NCBI GenBank assembly: GCA_016717655.1
Contig: JADKFC010000006.1
Span: forward strand, 248,001-312,000
Origin: Saprospiraceae bacterium
GTDB taxonomy: Bacteria; Bacteroidota; Bacteroidia; Chitinophagales; Saprospiraceae
Direction of reading: 5' to 3'
DNA: 64,000 bases
Of this stretch, positions 58,197 through 64,000 are shown in pieces. Made by a program: the position numbers and the translations under genes. Below the pieces are notes generated by a model. That model had not been told where the DNA came from. It did not search any database and was given only the letters and a program-made list of their open reading frames with translations. How positions within the stretch are numbered: the stretch's first letter is position 1; the number at the start of each line of letters is the position of its first letter.

Positions 58197-59207
58197 ATGC
58201 GATCATTTTTCACCCTAGTTCTAGTGGCCTTATCGATCCAGGTATGGGCTCAACCAGCGGGACCCTTTATTTTACCGCTACTGCCTTACCAATTAGATGC
58301 CCTGGAACCCTTTATTGACGCCCAAACCATGGAAATCCACCACGGTAAACACCACCAGGCGTACGTTACCAATCTCAATAAGGCCTTAGCGGGCACTAAG
58401 TATGAAACCCTGCCTTTGATGGACATCATGCTGAGAGCTGAAAAGGCTGGAGGAGCCATCAGAAACAATTCCGGTGGTCATTACAACCACTCTCTATTTT
58501 GGAGCATCCTGGGCAAGGGAGCAGCCTTCAACCCCGATTCAAAGGTGGGCATGGCTGTGATCAACGATCTCGGTGGACTCGACAGCTTACAAAAAATGTT
58601 GAACAAGGAAGCGGCAACCCGTTTTGGCTCCGGCTGGGCCTGGCTGTACCTTACTACCGATAAAAAACTGGCGGTATGTTCATCACCCAATCAGGACAAT
58701 CCCATCATGGATGTATCTCCATTCAGAGGCATTCCCATTTTGGGCATCGATGTCTGGGAACACGCCTACTACCTAAAATACCAAAACAAACGAGCAGACT
58801 ACCTTTCGGCGATATGGAATGTAATCAACTGGAACCAGGTCAACGAAAATTACATCAATGCCATGGCCAATGACTATATGGTAGTAATCGAAAAAGACTC
58901 ATGGACCGAATTAAAGGAATTTCACAAAGTGATGGCCGCTACCTTCCACCCGGCTGAAGAAGGAGACTTCAAGCCCATCAGACAGCGTTCAGGAGAAATG
59001 GCACTCAAAGCCATGGCCATCCAAAAAGGGAAGATTCCTACCACTTTTAATACCCCTGAAATCAACAAAGCTTTGTCAGACCTGGTAGCAGGGGCAGAGA
59101 AGTTGAACAAGGCCGTAATGAAAAACAAAAAAGACAAGGAACTGAATCAACAACTGACCGCCCTCCACGATGTGTTTCATACCATCCAGGGACTTTGTAG
59201 TCATTGA
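58197..59207 (+). CDS. Secreted Fe/Mn superoxide dismutase with C-terminal extension
   Basis: Signal peptide (SFFTLVLVALSIQVWAQ), then a full SOD domain: LPLLPYQLDALEPFIDAQTMEIHHGKHHQAYV (first metal His), NSGGHYNHSLFW (second), GSGWAWL, and GIDVWEHAYYLKYQNKRADY (Asp and His ligands). About residues 22-222. A further 110 residues follow, helical and Lys-rich, ending HDVFHTIQGLCSH. This tail is not part of the SOD fold and recurs in secreted Bacteroidota SODs by my recollection; the pattern HDxFHxIxGLC may bind a metal. It removes superoxide outside the cytoplasm. Intact, with its own terminator. Confidence 0.92.
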   Translation: MRSFFTLVLVALSIQVWAQPAGPFILPLLPYQLDALEPFIDAQTMEIHHGKHHQAYVTNLNKALAGTKYETLPLMDIMLRAEKAGGAIRNNSGGHYNHSLFWSILGKGAAFNPDSKVGMAVINDLGGLDSLQKMLNKEAATRFGSGWAWLYLTTDKKLAVCSSPNQDNPIMDVSPFRGIPILGIDVWEHAYYLKYQNKRADYLSAIWNVINWNQVNENYINAMANDYMVVIEKDSWTELKEFHKVMAATFHPAEEGDFKPIRQRSGEMALKAMAIQKGKIPTTFNTPEINKALSDLVAGAEKLNKAVMKNKKDKELNQQLTALHDVFHTIQGLCSH

Positions 59208-59228
59208 TTGGCAATAGCAGAAATGAAA

Positions 59229-59262
59229 AAAAGGCCGACCTTTCAGGAGATCGGCCTTTTTT
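59229..59262 (+). terminator. Rho-independent terminator after the SOD gene
   Basis: AAAAGGCCGA and TCGGCCTTTT pair around a 12-base loop and are followed by T residues. The 230 bases from here to the next gene contain no other recognisable feature. Confidence 0.88.
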
Positions 59263-59494
59263 TTTACACATATCTTTTGATCTTATAAGCAAGAGAGTCA
59301 ACTGTCTTACTGTTATTCTCAACTATTAGAAGATTTGCTGTTGAACTAATGACTAAAACCCCAAGTCAGGGTATCTGCCTGATTATCAATCCAACTAAGG
59401 GGAAATTTCCCCCATGCAAGGGGGAAATTACTGGGTATAACTATGGGGTAGTGTACCTACATTTACCATTATTTTACCTAATAAACTAAACCTA

Positions 59495-60016
59495 ATGAGT
59501 AAACAACACGAAAAAACAGCAGGAGGCAACGTACTATTATTCCTGCTTTTAGTACTTATTTTTGAGGCCACCGGATGTAATAACATTAATACTACTCCGG
59601 ACATGAATATTGTCCAGCCCAAATTGATTTCCCGGGACAAGGCAAAGATGCTCTCTGATACTTTTTACAATAAGTTTCAGGCGTGCGACAAGGAAGTGCA
59701 GACCTATGCCTGGTTTTCTGCTGCAGAATTGCACAATTATTTTTTATACGCCAATCAAATAGCATTAAGCCAAAGCATAACACCCAGTGGAATGAGGGTT
59801 TATTTTGGAGTTTATGGTGCTAATGATGGTGATAAGGCCGGTAAACTGACCTTGTTTTTCTCTCCGACTAAAATTGTTGTCAAAGATGGAGTAACAACAC
59901 ATGAAGATATCAAGATAGGAGACACGCAAAACCAATATTTGCTTAACTTTGGCAATATGGGCTATCCGCCAAAACATACGATGCCCAGCAATAATGGATA
60001 TTTACAATTTAGCTAA
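59495..60016 (+). CDS. Lipoprotein-like protein heading a two-component operon
   Basis: A 173-residue protein with an N-terminal helix and lipobox (LIFEATGCNNI). The body has ISRDKAKMLSDTFYNKF, FSAAELHNYFLYANQIAL and GMRVYFGVYGANDGDKAGKLTLFFSPT, then NFGNMGYPPKHTMPSN. I do not know a named family, but the same small protein is seen before membrane protein and kinase genes in Bacteroidota, as here. It could be a sensor partner (inference). It overlaps the next gene by 23 bases. Intact. Confidence 0.62.
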   Translation: MSKQHEKTAGGNVLLFLLLVLIFEATGCNNINTTPDMNIVQPKLISRDKAKMLSDTFYNKFQACDKEVQTYAWFSAAELHNYFLYANQIALSQSITPSGMRVYFGVYGANDGDKAGKLTLFFSPTKIVVKDGVTTHEDIKIGDTQNQYLLNFGNMGYPPKHTMPSNNGYLQFS

Positions 60017-60611
60017 TATTATAATCCCGTGTATCACCCTGGGAGTAAGTTTGTTTACTCCCGGGGTTTCTGCTGAGTGCGATCGCATGTTTCGAATTAT
60101 GCTGATTGTTACCGCGTTCGTTGAACTTTTGGGGAGCTTATTGCAAAACGAGTTTCAGGTATCTAATAATATTGTGTACAATATTTACATTCTGGTTCTG
60201 TTCCTGAGTTACTTTTATTTGTATTTCCTCCTCAATAAAAAATACCGCAGGCGAGGTTTGTTTAATGCAGGCCTGTTTGCGGCGGTGTGGATAGTAGAGT
60301 GGATCTACTTCCAAAATTTACAGCAGACCTTATTTTATTTGCCTATAGTGCCGGCACCCTGCTGCTGCTCTCTAATGTCTACGTGTATATTATGGATCGG
60401 CTCAATTCCTCAGATGTAGGACACATTGAGCGATCCCGTTATTTTGGATCAGCATCGGCATCCTGATATTCTATATTCCATTTCTACCTGTATTTTTGAG
60501 GTTAAATATGCCTTGATCGAAATCATAGTATTCAGAGGTATTCTATTACTTTTACAATTGCTAATGCACACAAGTTTTATTATCGGAATCAGATGGGGCA
60601 ACCGAATATAA
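59994..60611 (+). pseudogene. Six- to seven-helix membrane protein, broken by frameshifts
   Basis: Start ATG 59994 (MDIYNLANIIIPCITLGVSLF). The first frame to about 60350 has FRIMLIVTAFVELLGSLLQNEF and YILVLFLSYFYLYFLLNKKYRRRGLF. Then come AGTLLLLSNVYVYIMDRLNSS in another frame and FWISIGILIFYIPFLPVFLRLN in the next. The last is LIEIIVFRGILLLLQLLMHTSFIIGIRWGNRI, stop 60611. Three to four indels split it. The reconstructed protein of about 205 residues resembles a membrane sensor module. It sits between the lipoprotein gene and the histidine kinase, overlapping the kinase start by 19 bases, so it probably serves as the input part of that kinase (inference). Confidence 0.55.
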
Positions 60612-61380
60612 ACATCATCATTGTTAGTTTTTCGCTGGTATTCCTTTTATTGGTAGGTTATCATTAAAATTGTACTGAAAGCCCACCATAAAAAAAGTAG
60701 AATATTTGTTGGAAAAACAAAGAGGTCTCAATTAGAATTAGACGCCATCATAGCCCGGACCCGAACCGAAATCCAGGAACAGGACTTCAAAAATATTTCC
60801 TGGGAATTGCACGACAACATCGGGCAGCTGCTTTCTGTAGCCAAGATGCAGCTGACGCCTCATTAGCCAACCCTCAAACACCGAAGATGCCAGGATTCTA
60901 AATGAAACGGCAGAACTCATTTCCGAGGTTCTGGCTCAAATTCGGATGCTCTCCAGATCACTCAACCACGAATACATCGTATTTAATGGCTTGGTAAGGT
61001 CCATTCAAATGGAAGTTGACAGGTTCAACCGGCTTCATTTTCTGAACGCCGTTCTCGAATTAAGGAAGGAGAGGTGTCGGCCATGGACTCAGAGCAAGAA
61101 ATCCTGCTTTTCCGCATGGTCCAGGAATCATATCCAATGTCATCAAACACGCGCGTGCCACTTTGCTCAAGTATCCGTTGATTTTGGTGAAGACCATATT
61201 TGCTATCCAGATCGAAGACAATGGCATTGGCTTTGACCAAACCCACCAACGAAAAAGGTATGGGCATTTCCAATGTTCTTTCAAGAGCCAGGCTTGCTCG
61301 ATGCCACTGTTGACTTTTTAGAAGCGCAGCCCACGGGTACAAGTGCAATCATTTGCCCCCTTACAAAAGAGAATGAATAG
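60593..61380 (+). pseudogene. NarL-family sensor histidine kinase, broken by frameshifts
   Basis: ATG 60593 opens MGQPNINIIIVSFSLVFLLL (one helix), then after a slip VIIKIVLKAHHKKSR and LDAIIARTRTEIQEQDFKNI. The HisKA_3 H-box is SWELHDNIGQLLSVAKMQL, with His as phosphorylation site. After several more slips follow ELISEVLAQIRMLSRSLNHEYI, EILLFRMVQES, ISNVIKHARATLL, and the ATPase G-box IEDNGIGFDQTHQRKGMGISNV. The end is EAQPTGTSAIICPLT, stop 61380. This is the pattern of NarL/DesK-type kinases. At least five lesions occur in 790 bases. The partner regulator starts three bases later. Confidence 0.72.
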
Positions 61381-61382
61381 CA

Positions 61383-62024
61383 TTGAATGAAAAAGTATTT
61401 ATCATAGACGACCACGGCCTCTTTTGTCAGGCATTAGAGGTTTTAATCAACCGTTTTGAAAATTATGAAGTGGACTTCATTGGTCGCAATGGTAGGGAAT
61501 TGATCCACCGGCTGCAAGACCCCGCCTTTGCCATGCCCGACATCATCCTGCTGGATGTAAAAATGCCGGTCATGGATGGCATTGAAACCATGGAATGGCT
61601 CATGCAAAAACACCCCGACATCCCCGTCATTGCCCTGTCTATGGAAGATGAAGACCTCACTGTCATCCAGATGCTGCGCAAGGGAGTCAAGGGCTACCTG
61701 CTCAAAGACGTAAAACCCGAAATCCTCAAAAAAGCCCTCGACGATACCCTCACCTTTGGCTTTCACCAAAGCGAAAAAGTGTCGAAGGCCCTCATGAAAA
61801 ACCTCAGAAGTGAACAAATCAAAAACCAACTGAAAGAAAAGGAACTTGAGTTCATTCGTCTGTCTTGCTCAGAGCTCACCTACAAAGAAATTGCCACCAT
61901 CATGAATCTGAGTCCCAAAACCATCGACGGCTACCGCGAATCCCTCTTCGAAAAACTCGATGTCAAAAGCAGGGTAGGGCTGGTGATGTTTGCGCTGAAG
62001 AATAAGTTGATTGTGGTGGAGTGA
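61383..62024 (+). CDS. NarL/FixJ-family response regulator
   Basis: A 213-residue regulator. The receiver domain (1-125) has FIIDDHGLFCQALEVLI, the phospho-acceptor Asp in DIILLDVKMPVMDG and the switch Lys in YLLKDVKPEIL. The C-terminal LuxR-type helix-turn-helix (150-213) has LSCSELTYKEIATIMNLSPKTIDGYRESLFEKLDVKSRVGLVMFAL. The start is a TTG at 61383, three bases after the kinase stop, and no ATG in this frame precedes the receiver. It is partner of the kinase at 60593. Its targets are unknown. Intact. Confidence 0.9.
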   Translation: MNEKVFIIDDHGLFCQALEVLINRFENYEVDFIGRNGRELIHRLQDPAFAMPDIILLDVKMPVMDGIETMEWLMQKHPDIPVIALSMEDEDLTVIQMLRKGVKGYLLKDVKPEILKKALDDTLTFGFHQSEKVSKALMKNLRSEQIKNQLKEKELEFIRLSCSELTYKEIATIMNLSPKTIDGYRESLFEKLDVKSRVGLVMFALKNKLIVVE

Positions 62025-62044
62025 GCAGCTATAGGCAGTGAGAA

Positions 62045-63439
62045 TTAGGATATAAAAATACCACTGCCCAGCACATTCACAAAAAAGTGGTTGTAGGGAC
62101 TGTTGGCAAGGCCATAAGGACTGATCATTACCGGCCAAATTGCTTTTTTACCCGAGCCAAATTGCGCCAATTGCTGCGCTTTGTTTCTGAGTTCTTTTTC
62201 ATATTTTTTGGTAATGGTATACGGGCCCTGGCTGTATTTGATCTCAACCATTGATTACCTTGTCCGCCCGGTCTATCAGCAGATCGATCTGCGCATTTGG
62301 ATTTTGCCAGGTATAGGTCTGACTCTGGATGCCACTAATGCCCAAGGCTACTTTGATCTGCTCAATGTGATTCAGACATACCACTTCAAATGCATAGCCC
62401 GACCAATTGTAAAACTTCGGTGTACCATAATTTTGGATCCAATATCCATCTTCATTCAGAGAAGGGCTGAAATTGTTGTAAAACAAACAGAAAGGATCGA
62501 TCAGCTGATACAGCGTATTTTTTGTTTTTTTGTGCATCGACCGGTACTTTCTGATAAAGTTGCTTTGCTCCAGCTGGGTGAGGATTTTGGTAAGACTACC
62601 GCCATCGGCCAGTCCACTGTGTTGGGCAATGCCTGCCCGATCCAGCCCTTTGTTTTTTTTGGAAATGGCCTCAATTACAGCAACATAAGAACTGTGGTTT
62701 TTGAAAAGGATTTAAACAACAAATCGTATTCATCGGCAAAAGTGCTTTTCTACCAAAAAAAGGGCATCGATGTTTTGTACAGGAGACAATCCCTTTTTGA
62801 AACTGTTCTAAGTAAAAGGAATGCCACCCACCGCCATGTAGGCCTCTATGCACTGCACAGGACTATAGTGTAAGCCCTTGGCCTGAAAAAGGAGGCACAT
62901 TCCTGCAAGGTAAACGGATCTATGCGCATCTTGATCGTTATCCGATTGTACAGGCCGCCTGTATCGTTGAAAGTTTACCCACCATCCAGGTAGTGGCAGA
63001 CCCGCAAACAATGAGCAATACATCTTTTCGGGCCGATGCCCAGCTGTTCCAGAAATATTCGAGCCCCAGGATGAAATCAGACCCGTTGGTGTCCATCCAG
63101 GGCATTTCATCCAGAAAAATCACTTTTTTCCCGGACGACTTTTGTTTGGACAATGCCTTACTCAATGCATTAAATGCTTCATACCAATTGGTGATAGCAA
63201 CCGACGGATCAAAGCCGGGAAAATAACTTTGCAGTGCATTAATAAAATTGGTGAGCTGCTGTTTTTTATTGCCTTTGAGCAGGCCTGTACAGTAAAAATG
63301 CAAATTGGTGCTGAAAGTAGTTTTTAACCAGGTAAGTCTTGCCTACCCGCCTCCTGCCATACAAGGCTATAAAGTGAGATTGCCTGTCTTTCATGGCACT
63401 GCTCAGCCGCTCACGTTCTATGTCTCTGCCAATGATCAT
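62045..63439 (-). pseudogene. DUF234-type AAA ATPase, broken by several frameshifts
   Basis: The start is MIIGRDIERERLSSAMKD at 63439, with Walker A LYGRRRVGKTYLVKNYF. After slips come GKKVIFLDEMPWMD (Walker B), LIVCGSATTWMV, GGLYNRITIK, IDPFTLQECASFFRPR and EAYMAVGGIPF. Then come DSLYQLIDPFCLFY-like sequence, NWSGYAFEVVCLNHIEQIKVALGISGI, AQIDLLIDRADKVI and EIKYSQGPYTITKKYEKEL. That order (ATPase, winged helix, restriction-endonuclease-like DUF234 with E-IK) is characteristic of a large prokaryotic ATPase family of unknown function. At least four indels disrupt it. An array of dyad repeats lies directly upstream. Mobile-element or defence links have been suggested for such ATPases, but nothing here proves one. 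Confidence 0.75.
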
Positions 63440-63472
63440 ACTTGTCAATTGTAACCCAAAATTACGGCTATC

Positions 63473-63666
63473 GAGCGAAATGTGCAAATTTTGACCCACA
63501 TTTCGCTCATTAAATGATAGTTATCGAGCGAAATCTATGTATTTTTACCCACATTTCGCTCAAGAAGTGATAGTTATCGAGCGAAATCTATGTTTTTGAC
63601 CTTCATTTCGCTCACTAAGTGATAGTTTATGAGCGAAATCTATGTTTTTTGACCCACATTTCGCTC
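63473..63666. repeat. Tandem array of four 53-bp units, each with a 36-bp dyad
   Basis: Four units start at 63473, 63526, 63579 and 63631 (period 53, 53, 52). Each contains GAGCGAAAT, 17-18 bases reading CTATGTTTTTGACCCAC with small changes, and ATTTCGCTC, so each forms a 9-bp stem hairpin of about 36 bases. The 17-base connectors are near-identical (TAAATGATAGTTATC type), unlike CRISPR spacers. The array lies 35 bases upstream of the DUF234 ATPase start. It could be an operator array, a set of RNA hairpins in the leader, or a REP-like element. Confidence 0.85.
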
Positions 63667-63817
63667 GAAAAGAGTAAAGGGTTGGAGGTATCTCCAGATG
63701 GTGGCTGTACAGAGGGCGATTGACAAAACAGATGCTACTGCCTTACCCACCCCTGGCGTTGTCGGGGGTTACACACGTACATCGCCTTCAGCGATGTTTT
63801 TTGGATAGAATACCTGG

Positions 63818-63885
63818 TCGATTTTGACCTACATTTCGCTCGAAAAGAGCATTGGGTTGGCGGTGCCTCCTGATGGGTGCTGCAT
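63818..63885. repeat. Degenerate second copy of the array edge
   Basis: ATTTTGACCTACATTTCGCTCGAAAAGAG followed by TTGGGTTGGCGGTGCCTCC repeats, with changes, the stretch from 63648 to 63705 (TTGACCCACATTTCGCTCGAAAAGAG, GGGTTGGAGGTATCTCC). The left arm GAGCGAAAT is lost, so this copy cannot form the dyad. It shows that the edge of the array plus about 40 bases of flank were duplicated. The sequence between the two copies (63706-63817) has no gene that I recognise. Confidence 0.7.
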
Positions 63886-63920
63886 TTTGACCGAGTGCCA
63901 AAACAGCGGTGCAGCGCATT

Positions 63921-64000
63921 TAGCCCGCCATGCCGTTGATAAAGGTTTCTACAAAGTCCAGGATGCGGTGTAAGATGCGGTCACCAGTTTTTTCCGCTCC
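63921..64000 (-). CDS. C-terminal end of an unidentified protein (partial)
   Basis: On the minus strand a frame enters from the right edge and ends with TAA at 63921-63923. It reads AEKTGDRILHRILDFVETF then INGMAG. The other two frames are stopped within this stretch. The tail is helical and too short to identify. The start is outside the window. Confidence 0.35.

Noticed and set aside
62181..62873. Plus-strand ORF of 230 codons
   Set aside because: Antisense to the DUF234 ATPase fragments, which match their family; the plus-strand translation has no family features.
63473..63666. CRISPR array
   Set aside because: The connectors between repeats are 17 bases long and nearly identical, the repeat has internal variation, and no cas gene is near.
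1..64000. Prophage, insertion sequence, tRNA or rRNA
   Set aside because: No transposase, integrase or structural phage gene, no terminal inverted repeats, and no tRNA-like cloverleaf or rRNA sequence was recognised by eye.

Overview
The window is chromosomal DNA of a member of the Bacteroidota, most likely of the Saprospiria group. Four things point there: a type B gliding/T9SS C-terminal sorting domain (38824-40776), the bamD-rpoZ-coaBC-porD block typical of the phylum (45735-49014), a clade II (Sec-type, lipoprotein) nitrous oxide reductase operon, and many small lipoproteins with Bacteroidota-style signal peptides. The class-level placement is an inference from gene content only.

Layout. 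1-0.5 kb: the tail of a GH97-like glycosidase and a damaged DUF7009 gene. 0.5-3.4 kb: a molybdenum cofactor block on the minus strand (fdhD, a THEP1-like NTPase fused to MobA, and a membrane protein). 3.4-6 kb: an NTF2-like protein, an FMN reductase and a GT-C-like membrane protein. 6.1-8.2 kb: a sulfur module (DsrE2-like, TusE/DsrC-like, sulfide:quinone oxidoreductase). 8.5-12 kb: a GlxA-type regulator, SRPBCC, two VOC proteins and a macrodomain protein. 12.2-18.6 kb: the nos operon (cytochrome c, nosZ, membrane domain-nosL fusion, nosD, nosF, nosY), followed on the other strand by a fasciclin lipoprotein, a membrane protein with a HAHSHF motif and a Crp/Fnr regulator. 21-27.5 kb: housekeeping genes (valS, M42 peptidase, pyrE, Nudix) and a secreted Arg/His-rich protein. 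27.5-45 kb: transport, sugar and peptide metabolism (two SSS symporters, GH20, a polyprenyl glycosylphosphotransferase, amidohydrolase, saccharopine dehydrogenase-like, MDR reductase, PIG-L). 45-49 kb: purN, porD, coaBC, rpoZ, bamD. 49-54 kb: a CX4CH lipoprotein, a beta-helix protein and an M14 peptidase. 54-59 kb: DUF1573, then a likely metal/copper module (CNGKC protein, CDVCGC protein, MbnP, MbnH) and a secreted superoxide dismutase. 59.5-62 kb: a four-gene signalling operon ending in a NarL-type kinase and response regulator. 62-64 kb: a shattered DUF234 ATPase with an array of 53-bp dyad repeats directly upstream.

Working together: sulfide oxidation (SQR) can feed electrons into quinone, NosZ can use respiratory electrons to reduce N2O, and the MbnP/MbnH pair could help supply the copper NosZ needs. 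The sulfur and nos promoters both carry a 5-N6-5 dyad with Crp/Fnr geometry, and a Crp/Fnr gene sits beside the nos operon. This physiological picture is inference.

Quality warning: about 25 genes, including the essential valS, are interrupted by one-base frame changes, often in homopolymers. That pattern looks like uncorrected sequencing indels rather than real gene decay. I report such genes over their full reconstructed span and name the breakpoints. I use type pseudogene only where there are three or more lesions or real sequence is missing. No tRNA, rRNA, insertion sequence or prophage was seen.
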